The position numbers and the translations under genes were made by a program. From the NCBI RefSeq assembly GCF_008298035.1, contig NZ_CP042910.1, forward strand, positions 248,001 through 312,000: a DNA stretch of 64,000 nt, in the 5' to 3' direction. The stretch comes from Gimesia maris. GTDB lineage: Bacteria > Planctomycetota > Planctomycetia > Planctomycetales > Planctomycetaceae. Position 1 is the stretch's first letter. The number at the start of each line of letters is the position of its first letter. The notes beneath the pieces are model-generated. The model was not told the origin of the DNA. It did not search any database and worked only from the letters and a program-made list of their open reading frames with translations. Of this stretch, positions 29,252-38,289 are shown piece by piece.

Positions 29252-31153
29252 TTACGGGTCGACCTGCCAGTGCAGGTTTTGGAATGTGGGTTGCGGGCCG
29301 CGCCAGTTTTTGCCGAGGATGCGTTGTTTCGTTTTGCTGCCGCGAGTGGGACGCTGGGCCTCGGCGGGGGTGAGCTTCAACTGACGGATACCTTGCCAGT
29401 CTGATAACGTTACGCCGGCCAGGTTTTGAAAGTCGGACGGTTTGAGGGTGATGGTCTGCCAGTCGGGGCCGCCGGTGAGTTCGACTTCGGTGGCGTAATC
29501 ATCCAGGACGACCACCATTTGATTGGCTTCGGCGGCGCGAACTTCCAAAGCAAGTTGTGCCTGCGGCGGTGCTTTCCAGAGACCGTCATTCAGTTTGTGG
29601 GTTGTAATGGCCCATTTGTCGGGTTGATACGAAAACCATTCCTGCCGCCAGTTGTCCTGGAAATCTTCGATTAGCAGGGAAGGCTCGCGCGTGGCCTGAA
29701 CGTCGGCTGCTTGTAATTCCGCAGGTGAGACCACCTGCAGCAGCGATGAAAGGTTGAACGACTTTGTGGTGTAAGAGCGATAGTAATAGCCGGCACCGGA
29801 CACCGGTTCGTCGAGGGCATAGCGGATGTTGGCGTACACCCACAGAGGCTGATTGATATTGCCCAGGGGCAGATTCGCAATCCAGGCGTCCTCGGCTTTC
29901 ACGGGTTTGACGTGATGCCAGAAGCGATGCTTGGTATTGAGCCGGTCCTGGGGACCTTCATCTGTTTTGCCCTGTCGGGAGTAATAGACGTCGATGGAGA
30001 GGATGGTTCGGGATTCGTCGGGAATCACTGTGAAGCGGGGCACGCCGTCTGTGGTGTTGAGCGTCAACTCTGTTTTGGGTGTCTGGGGAAACGTAAAGCT
30101 GCCTTTGAGATGCTGATCCATCCAGAGTATGGTGGCGACTTCGAAGTCGGGGGTGTCCTGATGATTGTGGTGTGGTGAGCAGGTGACGCGCCAGTCGCTG
30201 CTTTGAATTTCCTCGATGGCGGTCGGCAGATTGCCAATGCGCCCGTGAAAATCATTAGCGGGGCTGAGGAAAATGATGGGACAGGAAATCTGTTTGAGGC
30301 TGACGTTATCTCCCAGCGTCTGGCAGAACAGGGGGCTTCGGTTGTAGCGGTCGCTGATACCACCACACGAGGGGGCTGCTGCTTTGACGCGGGAATCGGG
30401 GGCCGTCAACACGGTGAGCTTGCCTCCCATCGAATGGCCATAAACTCCCAGGCGATCGGGGTCGACCAGGGGCTGCTGTTCGAGGAATGTCAAAGCCCGA
30501 CGCGCAGCGAGCGCACACAGGAACCAGCCACTGTTACGCGGCGATTCAATGTTGTCGAGCGTCCAGGCATCCGGCTCAATGCCGGGGAACTGATTGCCCG
30601 GGTTTTTTCCGGGCGCATGATAGCCGTCGAGTGCGCCCCAGTCTGTGGTGACTTGATAGCGGGGATCGTCGGTCTTGCCGTCCCAGAACAGTTTCACTTC
30701 CGCGGGCGTTACCTGGTAGTCGGGGGCGTTGATGCGGCCGGCCCAGGCGATGGAGAGGGTCGCGTACCCGCGTTTGGCATTCAGCAGGCAGGCCCGGTAG
30801 TCGGCGTACTGTCCGCCGCCATGAATCTGCAGCAGGCCCGGCAATTTCTGTTTGTTGGCGACAGCCTGTTTGGGATAACCAAACACGGCCGCGAGCCGGG
30901 CGGTCTTACCTTTGAAGACGCCGATACGGAAACGGACGATCTGCAGGACGACGCCTTCTTCTTCCCACTCTTTAAGAACTTCAGTTTCCAGCGGTTCACT
31001 GCGGGGATCGAAGCCGGCCCACATTTCAGCGAAGTTCTGCGGTGCGTGTTCGTCTTGGAGTGCAGGTAGAGTTTCGGCTGCCTGCACTGAAGACTGCATG
31101 ATTACGAACAGCAGGCAGACGAAGAGAGTTCGTTTATGAATGGTATGAGTCAT
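29252..31153 (-). CDS. Secreted alpha/beta hydrolase, acetylxylan-esterase-like
   Basis: 633 residues with a signal peptide (TLFVCLLFVIMQSSVQAAE). The fold markers are an oxyanion-type HGGGQYADY and the nucleophile elbow GHSMGG (Ser241). A conserved-looking SPANDFHGRIGNLP likely carries the acid and HHNHQDTPDFE the catalytic His. The last third (from about 500) is a separate beta-rich part (LLIEDFQDNWRQEWFSYQPD) that may bind carbohydrate. It could remove acyl groups from plant or algal polysaccharides; the substrate is inferred only from family resemblance. Confidence 0.8.
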   Translation of the reverse strand: MTHTIHKRTLFVCLLFVIMQSSVQAAETLPALQDEHAPQNFAEMWAGFDPRSEPLETEVLKEWEEEGVVLQIVRFRIGVFKGKTARLAAVFGYPKQAVANKQKLPGLLQIHGGGQYADYRACLLNAKRGYATLSIAWAGRINAPDYQVTPAEVKLFWDGKTDDPRYQVTTDWGALDGYHAPGKNPGNQFPGIEPDAWTLDNIESPRNSGWFLCALAARRALTFLEQQPLVDPDRLGVYGHSMGGKLTVLTAPDSRVKAAAPSCGGISDRYNRSPLFCQTLGDNVSLKQISCPIIFLSPANDFHGRIGNLPTAIEEIQSSDWRVTCSPHHNHQDTPDFEVATILWMDQHLKGSFTFPQTPKTELTLNTTDGVPRFTVIPDESRTILSIDVYYSRQGKTDEGPQDRLNTKHRFWHHVKPVKAEDAWIANLPLGNINQPLWVYANIRYALDEPVSGAGYYYRSYTTKSFNLSSLLQVVSPAELQAADVQATREPSLLIEDFQDNWRQEWFSYQPDKWAITTHKLNDGLWKAPPQAQLALEVRAAEANQMVVVLDDYATEVELTGGPDWQTITLKPSDFQNLAGVTLSDWQGIRQLKLTPAEAQRPTRGSKTKQRILGKNWRGPQPTFQNLHWQVDP

Positions 31154-31295
31154 GAAGGTAGTTCGCTTGTGAAAAGTAATGTAAGCCTGAAGAGATCTAT
31201 TATATAAAATAAAAGATGACCGAAGCCATAAAAATGTTTATGCTGAGGATTAAGGGTTCGGGGGTCGCTTATGTATTTTCTGTTCGAGTGCGGTT

Positions 31296-31350
31296 GATTG
31301 ACCAGTCCGGTAATTTTGCTACCACGAAAGACACGAAATGACACGAAAAG
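31296..31350 (+). repeat. CACGAAA repeat, copy A1
   Basis: GACCAGTCCGG then CCACGAAAGACACGAAATGA and CACGAAAAG. It matches copies at 32196, 38186, 41844, 42441 and, inverted, 44999. Confidence 0.8.
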
Positions 31351-31463
31351 AATGTGTTTCGCAGGGAATCGTGAAGTAACAATTTCTGGAACTGCCTGTA
31401 TGAACGGACGATTGGGAATTTTGTTTTGTAACACGAAGGCTGGTGCTTCTCAGGTCGGGTAAT

Positions 31464-32174
31464 ATGATGTTTTTGAGAGATGTCTCAATTCATGCAGACA
31501 AGGCAATTGTTTCGACCCATAAAGATGGTTTCGTGGGGAAATTTGCGCGGGATGTCACTGGTTGTATCAATTTGTTCCTGCGACTGATTCACCGAAAAAT
31601 TGAAACGGCTGGGACAGCCAAGCTCGCATTGACGTTTACGAATAACAAGTCGTTGGTCAAAGAACGCCACCATATGTATCCCGAACAGCCGGATGTGCTG
31701 ATCTTTACGTGGTTGTTTCAATTTGACAAATATGTTGAGGCATCCGAGCTGAATAAGAAGAAGATGATATTTTCAGCGATGACCGATTGTGTGAAGTATC
31801 TTGCCACTCAGTATGAGTGGGATGCGCGGCCCTTGAATGAAGCACGGAAACAGGCTGAACAGGATGATTATCAGTTCAATGGTTACCTGAAACATTCCTG
31901 GAGTTCTCCCGATTCCAAGTGGCGTGTGCGAATTTATTATGAATGCGGGCTTGAGTTTCTGGAGTTCTCCTGCTGTCTGTTTCGGAATCGATCCAAAACA
32001 GAATTGTTTCGCAAAAAAATGGGTCGGGTTGTGCCTGCGCAAGGGGGATATCGGATTGAGGAATCGAATGGGAAATGGCTTTCTAATACTCAATTTGAAT
32101 TAATATCACCCACATTCCAACGCATCGAATGGGGCGTTGATTTCGCCGAGATCATGACAGGCAGTAACCAGTAA
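31464..32174 (+). CDS. Hypothetical protein in a repeat-flanked unit
   Basis: About 236 residues from the ATG pair at 31464; the longer frame adds seven residues. Not recognised. It is mixed alpha/beta, with aromatic-rich WRVRIYYECGLEFLEFSCCL near 160-180 and no signal or membrane segment. Direct copies of the CACGAAA repeat lie 114 bp before and 22 bp after the gene, as if it were a single-gene cassette. Confidence 0.6.
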   Translation: MMFLRDVSIHADKAIVSTHKDGFVGKFARDVTGCINLFLRLIHRKIETAGTAKLALTFTNNKSLVKERHHMYPEQPDVLIFTWLFQFDKYVEASELNKKKMIFSAMTDCVKYLATQYEWDARPLNEARKQAEQDDYQFNGYLKHSWSSPDSKWRVRIYYECGLEFLEFSCCLFRNRSKTELFRKKMGRVVPAQGGYRIEESNGKWLSNTQFELISPTFQRIEWGVDFAEIMTGSNQ

Positions 32175-32195
32175 AGTGATCGCCATCGGCCGGTT

Positions 32196-32251
32196 GAGTG
32201 ACCAGACCGGTTTTTTTTGGCTACCACGAAAGACACGAAATGACACGAGAG
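32196..32251 (+). repeat. CACGAAA repeat, copy A2
   Basis: GTGACCAGACCGG then CCACGAAAGACACGAAATGA, same orientation as copy A1 900 bp upstream. Confidence 0.8.
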
Positions 32252-32290
32252 GTGTTTGTGGTTTCGGAGGCTGTTGCTGGGACATTGATG

Positions 32291-32839
32291 TCAGTCGTCA
32301 TAGCTGAGTTCTCCGATTTCCTCATCGACGATTTCGGTTTCCGCAGCGAACTTCTGCATGTAGTAAGCAACACCGCTGACTGCGATTACGAATGAAAATC
32401 CGAACAACATGTAGATTGATGCGGGAGTCAGCTGCCACCAGGCGACTGCAATATAAAGTAAAAAGGCTGATGCCAGGAAAATGACGACGAAATGAATCAG
32501 CGATTTCAACCGGTAAGCGGGACTGCTCAAGTCATTTTTGAGTGGAGGATAAACAAGTTTCTGGCGTTTGATGTCATTGCCGTTTTTGCTTAATGTGCAG
32601 AGAAGAGGTCCTTTGGAAAGGCTGACCATTTTCGTTGTCGTCGTGTAACGGTCGTCACCTATCATGAAATTATGAGCGGTTTCGGTAGCGACGCTTCTTT
32701 GTGTCGAGACCAGAGTCCCGTCAACAAACACCTTTTGTAAACCGGATAACGAACTGAACCACGCCTCAATTATTCTGCCGTCATCCTCGAACGAAAATGA
32801 ATACCCTTTCAGAAAGCTGAATGCTTTTGGTTTGCTCAT
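32291..32839 (-). CDS. Hypothetical membrane protein, two helices
   Basis: 182 residues. A soluble beta-rich N-terminal half (VFVDGTLVSTQRSVATETAH, DRYTTTTKMVSLSKGPLLC) is followed by two membrane helices (about 113-135 and 140-162) and an acidic tail (DEEIGELSYDD). The layout recalls small SHOCT- or PH-like membrane proteins, but no family is assigned. Confidence 0.65.
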   Translation of the reverse strand: MSKPKAFSFLKGYSFSFEDDGRIIEAWFSSLSGLQKVFVDGTLVSTQRSVATETAHNFMIGDDRYTTTTKMVSLSKGPLLCTLSKNGNDIKRQKLVYPPLKNDLSSPAYRLKSLIHFVVIFLASAFLLYIAVAWWQLTPASIYMLFGFSFVIAVSGVAYYMQKFAAETEIVDEEIGELSYDD

Positions 32840-32927
32840 CAGTCAGAGTTCTGTTTCACTTGAAATCGAGTTAGAGACCGGCCTGTTTCAATGATGGCTA
32901 CGCTACCCCGGTAGTTCGTTGATTCTA

Positions 32928-33572
32928 CTACGATTCTGCTCCGTTTAAAATGAATTTCTGAAGTTCAGGAACATACCGCCACCAGCTGCGTTCGCTTTCC
33001 AGTCTCTCTCGATACTCTTGATCTAGTTTGCAATAAACGAAATATTCTTCCGGCGTCCATTCGTACTGTTCCTTGTATGTTGCCACGCCGACATAGAGTT
33101 GCGGAAAGGAGCGGCGGTGAACCAGACCGAAATCGGCGATGGTCGCGGTGCGACGGCGCGCAGGATACATCGGCCACAATCTCAGGAAATCATCTCGAAT
33201 CTGTGGCGACACGGCAAAAACCGTCATCATGGTACGTTTTTGAGACGTGGTTTTATAGCGCTCTGTGCAGAACCGGTCCCAGATCGGACAACGTTCCTCC
33301 GACCACAGTTCGTCCCCTTTGAGTGTGATCCGGAAGTAAGGCTGATTTCGGTTTCCTCCGACTTCAAGCACACCACGCTTACATAACCACTTAAGGCGGT
33401 CTTGTAATTGATCATCATCGAAGTCATGTGAGTAACCCAGATTCCACTGCTCGCAGAAGACCTCCTGCCGCAGGTATTGAAACCGAACATCACAATCAAA
33501 AAGAACATCCAGCAGAATCAGATCATTGTCTGAGAGACAGGTAGAATCAGTACGATAGGGCAGTTTCTGCAT
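32928..33572 (-). CDS. Hypothetical protein, possible winged helix
   Basis: 214 residues, not recognised. The N-terminal half (about 15-95) has a helix-helix-strand pattern ending in CKRGVLEVGGNRNQPYFRIT, compatible with a winged helix. The C-terminal half is Trp/Tyr/Arg-rich (YKEQYEWTPEEYFVYCKLDQ). No catalytic motif is evident. Its start is 98 bp from the neighbouring small zinc-ribbon gene. Confidence 0.6.
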   Translation of the reverse strand: MQKLPYRTDSTCLSDNDLILLDVLFDCDVRFQYLRQEVFCEQWNLGYSHDFDDDQLQDRLKWLCKRGVLEVGGNRNQPYFRITLKGDELWSEERCPIWDRFCTERYKTTSQKRTMMTVFAVSPQIRDDFLRLWPMYPARRRTATIADFGLVHRRSFPQLYVGVATYKEQYEWTPEEYFVYCKLDQEYRERLESERSWWRYVPELQKFILNGAES

Positions 33573-33670
33573 TGCGTGGGGGATTTATTTTTCGGTTCCT
33601 GGAACCTTTAATGTTTATGGAACCTTTAATGTTTAGCTTTGACGTTCAATATAATAATACAGGAAACCAG

Positions 33671-33919
33671 TCACTTCGCAAAGGAGCGCAACAGGCCACA
33701 TTCGGGGCAGCGATAGGAAATGATCTTTCTTGTTCGGGATTCTTCAATTCTGACAGTCTTGGTTCTGTTTTTCGTCTTGAACCCGAAAAACGTGCCGCCC
33801 GCGTTTTCTGGATCGTCCGGATGCCACGTCGCCTGGAGCGCACCCAGGAGTGTCGTATCTGGAATGAATCCTTTTTCCATCTGTTTTTCACAGTCCGGGC
33901 AGTGGGGTATCGTGTTCAT
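33671..33919 (-). CDS. Small zinc-ribbon protein (DUF6487-like)
   Basis: 82 residues. CPDCEKQMEKGFI near the start and CPECGLLRSF near the end supply four Cys for one zinc ion, with a TW.P middle strand. This matches the short DUF6487-type proteins common in planctomycetes. Function unknown. Confidence 0.7.
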   Translation of the reverse strand: MNTIPHCPDCEKQMEKGFIPDTTLLGALQATWHPDDPENAGGTFFGFKTKNRTKTVRIEESRTRKIISYRCPECGLLRSFAK

Positions 33920-34121
33920 CAGACGCTCCGATCAGTCTTGTTTTCATAACTGCTGATCTGGGTTGAACGCAGCATGATCGCCATTGGATCATTCGAATGT
34001 CAAAATAATCCAAAACGTCATCACGAGGTTGTGTCCCGATAAACGGGGCGTCTTCCGGTGGGTTTGGGCCGGGTGTTGATGGATGAAAGACGTTGGTGCA
34101 AGCCGGGTACGTTTTAGGCTA

Positions 34122-34192
34122 TGTCCAGTTTTACAGTAGTGTCTCCTGGGCCATTTAGACCGCGTATCTTAGACTGAGAGACGCTATGGTTA
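34122..34192 (+). repeat. Intergenic repeat family B, copy 1
   Basis: TGTCCAGTTTTACAGTAG then GCCATT, CGTAT and a final CGCTATG. About 80% identical to 60078-60149. Confidence 0.7.
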
Positions 34193-34208
34193 TCTGTGAC
34201 GCGTTTTT

Positions 34209-34607
34209 TTAGAAGTCTTTCAGCTCTTTTTCTAAATTGATATCGAGGCTGGTGGAGAGTGTGATTCGCAGGCTGCCAGAATCACTTTCTTCAAACTGAA
34301 TGGATTTGTGCGGCATCTGTGATGTTGGTGACTGGCAGAGAATCACGTTTTTACCTCGCAGAGAAAAATAGTATTCCTTCAGTCCATCCTTTTCGAACGC
34401 TACAAAAATCAGTACGCCGTCTCGGACCGTTACGCTTTGAACCCTGCCATAGGTCGTCGTTTTTTTCTCAGGAGGCTGCTTTCGCTGAGTGGCAATCGTC
34501 TTTTTCTGTTCGCCGGATTCTACATTCGGCTCTTCAGTCAGGAACAGTAGCGACAGGCTGAACAGGATGATAAAGAGGGATGAGGTCGTTGATAATAAAT
34601 CTTTCAT
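34209..34607 (-). CDS. Small membrane-anchored or secreted protein
   Basis: 132 residues from the ATG at 34607, which has GGAGAAG upstream; the longer frame lacks support. A hydrophobic N-terminus (TSSLFIILFSLSLLFL) is a signal or anchor. The rest is a small beta-rich domain (GRVQSVTVRDGVLIFVAFEK). Not assigned. It lies downstream of the kinase operon on the same strand. Confidence 0.6.
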   Translation of the reverse strand: MKDLLSTTSSLFIILFSLSLLFLTEEPNVESGEQKKTIATQRKQPPEKKTTTYGRVQSVTVRDGVLIFVAFEKDGLKEYYFSLRGKNVILCQSPTSQMPHKSIQFEESDSGSLRITLSTSLDINLEKELKDF

Positions 34608-34781
34608 GTCACTTCTCCACCCGTGGGTATCAGGCATTGGTTGATTCTGGAATCTGGCAGTCGGTATCTGCCGGCGAATTCTTCCTGATAGTAACACACA
34701 TGGCGCGCGGCTCTGTTTCATGCTTTTCTGGAAAAGAGGCTGACAATCCCAACAAAAGTCAACCTTACTGAATGACGACGG

Positions 34782-35663
34782 TTATTTATCGAGCGGTGCG
34801 ATGAGTTCAAGTCGGTTGATTGCTGTCACCCGCCACTCGCCTGTCGTGAATCGCTCCAGTTCGAACAGGACCCGTTCCCCATGAACGGTCATCAAAATCT
34901 GGGAATGGGTGGTTTTCGAATCGACCAGCACTTGTTGAATAAAGTGGGGCTGCTCATTCAGAAATGCATTCCAGCGCTTCAGGGATGCTTGCTGTGCCAG
35001 TTCATCGCTGGCCCATCTGGCTGCTGCCTTTGAATCGAGTGCCAGGGCCGCTGCCATATATTTAAGCACGGCATCTCGGGGGTAGATCGGTAATTCTTCC
35101 GGAGCCTGAGACTTCGGCGTATTGCGAGGAAAAGCAGAGGCCACCGGCAGTTTTGAGGCATTTCCCAGCCACGAGAGATCGTCACTGTGGGTCAGTTCTT
35201 CAACGCGGCGCCGGATAATAATTCTGGCATCCTGTTTGCGCTGGCCGAGTTGTTCCCGGGTCTCATTCAACTTTTGTTCGACCAGCTCAATTTGTGCCCG
35301 TTGTATTTGTAGACGCAGATTGAAGGCACGCTCTACTGCCTCCGCTAACTGGCTTTTCATTTGATCCCAGGTCTTTGGATCTTCGTTCTGCTGATCGATC
35401 GCAGCAGCAGCTCCCTTTTTTTCTTTTGACGGGGCGTCTGTCTTCGAATGTTTTCTCAACGCGACGGCGTAGCGGGCTGAATCTCGTTCCGCCTGTTCGT
35501 AATCAGCGCGTAATGCTTGAATCTCGTGCGAGTGTTTACCGGAAGTCAGGCTGGGATCGGGACGCGAAGTTTTCTGCTTTGCTTTCGGATCTTCTTTGAC
35601 GGTCTGGGCGAGTGTTAAACCAACAAAGCCGGAAAAAAGTAAGATTAAACTCAGTATCATACG
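34782..35663 (-). CDS. Secreted coiled-coil protein next to kinase
   Basis: About 293 residues from the ATG at 35663 (one four codons earlier is also possible). A signal peptide (MILSLILLFSGFVGLTLAQ) leads to a long coiled coil (about 45-165, rich in E, Q, R and K) and a C-terminal alpha/beta domain (KYMAAALALDSKAAARWASD, ILMTVHGERVLFELERF). It is 40 bp downstream of the kinase and probably co-transcribed. It could be a sensed partner or target; this is inference. Confidence 0.65.
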   Translation of the reverse strand, partial: RMILSLILLFSGFVGLTLAQTVKEDPKAKQKTSRPDPSLTSGKHSHEIQALRADYEQAERDSARYAVALRKHSKTDAPSKEKKGAAAAIDQQNEDPKTWDQMKSQLAEAVERAFNLRLQIQRAQIELVEQKLNETREQLGQRKQDARIIIRRRVEELTHSDDLSWLGNASKLPVASAFPRNTPKSQAPEELPIYPRDAVLKYMAAALALDSKAAARWASDELAQQASLKRWNAFLNEQPHFIQQVLVDSKTTHSQILMTVHGERVLFELERFTTGEWRVTAINRLELIAPLDK

Positions 35664-35703
35664 CATAAGAATCACCTCGTTGAGGAAAAGGGTTTGTATC
35701 TGT

Positions 35704-37203
35704 TTATTCTGAAATGGTTGTCTCTGCTGACGGGGTGTTACGGAACGGTCGTTGTGCGTCTTGCGAAAGGGTATCGGAATAATTCAGCAGTTCGGTTGTC
35801 TCCTGCAGAGAGGGTCCTGTATTCCATCCTGTTCCTTTTGCCATTTCAGGCACTTTCTGTGTCTCGAAGCCCAGTTCTTTCGCTGAGTGCGATGTGTTGC
35901 CAGGATGATGCTGCGCCCCGCTCGGCGACGTGACTTTCCCCGAATTAAGCAGGATCAGCGTCGTCAGTAGTATCACACTTACACAGCCGGCAATCAGCCA
36001 GCGCTTGTGGTTTCCGGAACGGGCCGTGTTTGTGATGATCACCGTTTCGGGTTGGCCTGCAGATGGCATTGGCTGACTCGGCAGCGGAGCTGAGTCCGGT
36101 GTCTGCAGATGCGCCAGCCATTGATTCAGGAGGCCGGATACATCTTCGGCAGATTGAAAACGGTCTTCCCGAATTTTTTCAAGCAGCTTCATCACAATCG
36201 CTTCCAGCCAGACTGGTACATCGACGTTGATGCTTCTCAAGCCACGTGGAGAGTCGTTCCCAATACGATTCAAGATTCCCATCGTTGTTTCAGCGCGAAA
36301 CGGGCTGCGGCCCGCGAGCATGAAGTACATCACGCTGCCGAGCGAAAACAGATCGCTGCGATGGTCGATCGAATCACCGTGTGCCTGTTCGGGCGACATG
36401 TATTGTGGCGTACCGGCGATCACACCACTGCGGGTCATGCTGGCATCGTCGATGGCGCGGGCCAGTCCGAAGTCGGTAATCTGAACCCGCTCGACCTCAT
36501 GTTCCAGCAGGATGTTTTCCGGCTTGATATCTCGATGAACCAGTCCCTGGGTATGAGCTGCCGCGAGCCCGTCGGCAACCTGTGCAGCGATGCGTATGGA
36601 TTCAATGACAGACAATGGCCCGTATTCCTCAATGCGGCGTTGCAAACTCTGGCCTTCTACAACGGGCATCACAAGAAACGGCAGTCCGTTATGTTCGTTG
36701 ACGGTTAGAATCGGTACCACGTGCGGATGGACTACTGCTGCGGCGCTCTTCGCTTCCCGAGAGAAACGTTTGCGGGCCGCCGCGCTGCTGGCGAAGCGCG
36801 GAGCGAGGACTTTGATTGCACATTGGCGGTCGAGTGCCGTATCAAGCCCTCGCATCACGATCCCCATTCCGCCTCGCCCCAGGAAATCCAGTATTTCATA
36901 TTGAGCGAAACGTCCCAGCGAATCTTGACGTTCCGTCGGTTCCAGCAAATCTGCCTGGTCGTCTTCCGGGGAACGCGACTCCGGATGGTCTGCTCCTGAA
37001 ACGGCTTCGGAGAGTTCATCATCACGCAACATCTCCCCCACGTCGTCCCATGACAGCCCCTGCTGTGACAAAGTGTCAATATGTTGAAGGCAGACTTCGC
37101 ATGTTTCGACATGTTCGACCAGCGCACTCTGCTGTTGATCGTCAAGCTGATCACGCAGGTAACGTTCCAGCATGATTTCGTCGAAATGAAAACGTGCCAC
37201 CAT
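35704..37203 (-). CDS. Ser/Thr protein kinase with N-terminal zinc finger and membrane anchor
   Basis: 499 residues from the ATG at 37203, supported by GAGGTAAG. Residues about 10-40 hold an anti-sigma-type zinc finger (HVETCEVCLQHI). The Hanks kinase domain covers about 95-365: glycine loop GRGGMG, Lys in CAIKVLAP, catalytic loop HRDIKPEN, DFGLA and APE-like SPEQA. A membrane helix (about 395-412, WLIAGCVSVILLTTLILL) precedes a C-terminal tail outside the membrane. The start overlaps the sigma factor end by spacing of 10 bp. Known planctomycete sigma/kinase pairs suggest that the kinase controls its sigma factor. Confidence 0.92.
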   Translation of the reverse strand: MVARFHFDEIMLERYLRDQLDDQQQSALVEHVETCEVCLQHIDTLSQQGLSWDDVGEMLRDDELSEAVSGADHPESRSPEDDQADLLEPTERQDSLGRFAQYEILDFLGRGGMGIVMRGLDTALDRQCAIKVLAPRFASSAAARKRFSREAKSAAAVVHPHVVPILTVNEHNGLPFLVMPVVEGQSLQRRIEEYGPLSVIESIRIAAQVADGLAAAHTQGLVHRDIKPENILLEHEVERVQITDFGLARAIDDASMTRSGVIAGTPQYMSPEQAHGDSIDHRSDLFSLGSVMYFMLAGRSPFRAETTMGILNRIGNDSPRGLRSINVDVPVWLEAIVMKLLEKIREDRFQSAEDVSGLLNQWLAHLQTPDSAPLPSQPMPSAGQPETVIITNTARSGNHKRWLIAGCVSVILLTTLILLNSGKVTSPSGAQHHPGNTSHSAKELGFETQKVPEMAKGTGWNTGPSLQETTELLNYSDTLSQDAQRPFRNTPSAETTISE

Positions 37204-37213
37204 ACCACTTACC

Positions 37214-37798
37214 TCATTCTTCGAATGTGCGTACCTTATCGCGTAATCGGGCCATGACACGACAACGCGACATACGAATCGAACCCTCTGACTTTTCCAA
37301 CTGCTGTGCAACGTCAGCAATCGAGTGTCCCTCCACTGCTGTCAGCCAGAAGGCCAGCCAGATGGGATCATTAAACTCAGTCTTCAGTTCCTCTGCCGCT
37401 ACGCGAAACCGCATCCGCTTCAATTCGATATCGAACAGTGTTGCCGTGGGGTCGTCACACGCAGGAACCTGTTGCAACATTGCCTGAACATTACTGTCCC
37501 CCGACCCAACTGGTCCTTTTGAGCGCGTCAAATGGTTGATTACCAGGTTCCGGGTGATGGTTCTCAGCCAGCCTCGAAATGTACCCTGCGCGTGGGGGAC
37601 AAATCGTTTGATTGACTTGCGAACCGCTGCTAATACTTCCTGGGCCATGTCTTCTGCATCGGCATGCTGTAAACCTTTCAGACGAGCGACTCGCACGATC
37701 AGAGGTCGATAGATGCCGTTGAACTCATCCCAGGCAGCATCATCGGCAGGATGCTGTAGTCTTGCGATCAGCGACACTCTTGTTTCAGGACCTTGCAA
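37214..37798 (-). CDS. ECF sigma factor (kinase-linked)
   Basis: 194 residues using the TTG at 37798, placed behind GGAGGAG; a GTG eight codons earlier lacks such a site. Region 2 is clear (DEFNGIYRPLIVRVARLKGL, DAEDMAQEVLAAV, GTFRGWLRTITRNLVINHL) and region 4 follows (LKTEFNDPIWLAFWLTAVEG, SIADVAQQLEKSEGSIRMSR). Its partner kinase is directly downstream. No separate anti-sigma factor is seen; the kinase zinc finger may serve that purpose. Confidence 0.9.
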   Translation of the reverse strand: MQGPETRVSLIARLQHPADDAAWDEFNGIYRPLIVRVARLKGLQHADAEDMAQEVLAAVRKSIKRFVPHAQGTFRGWLRTITRNLVINHLTRSKGPVGSGDSNVQAMLQQVPACDDPTATLFDIELKRMRFRVAAEELKTEFNDPIWLAFWLTAVEGHSIADVAQQLEKSEGSIRMSRCRVMARLRDKVRTFEE

Positions 37799-38289
37799 AG
37801 CGACTCCTCCACGAGATAACACACGGGAATGCTGAAGTTGTCACAAAAAAAGAAATAATATTTGAATGGGATCTCTTTAGTCGTGTTGTAAAGTCATTTC
37901 AGAAAAGGATATACGCTTATCTTTTTAGTTTTGTCAGAAGATTGAAAATTGAGTTTGTTGATCCGGTTCCGGTACGTCTCAGGGGGCAGGCAGCGCCTGG
38001 TGTGGTTTGAAATGTGCAGACATGTGACCAGTAGAGTTCCTCTATCCGTTATATCAGTTTTCTGTGTGAATGCAGCAATGTTTTCGGACAAACCCTGAAA
38101 CGGCTCTTATAGTCAGAGCGTTAACAGAACCAGTCCCCCGGGCTGACCATCGCTGGTTCAGGACTGGTGTAAACGGGGCCAGTTGTATGACCAACCCGGA
38201 AATATTCCGACCACGAAAGACGCGAACCGACACGAAAAATATTTAATTCGGGTATCTGGCTGCTGACTCTTGTGATGTTGCCAGCGTGG
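37799..38289. other. Divergent intergenic region with repeat A3
   Basis: About 490 bp between the sigma factor and the glycosidase-like gene. It holds CACGAAA repeat copy A3; nothing else was recognised. Confidence 0.45.
38186..38240 (+). repeat. CACGAAA repeat, copy A3
   Basis: ATGACCAACCCGG then CCACGAAAGACGCGAACCGA and CACGAAAAAT. More diverged than A1 and A2. Confidence 0.7.

Noticed and set aside
31251-31434. Peptide containing FVSFRVFRGSK as a real protein
   Set aside because: It is the translation of the CACGAAA repeat on the opposite strand.
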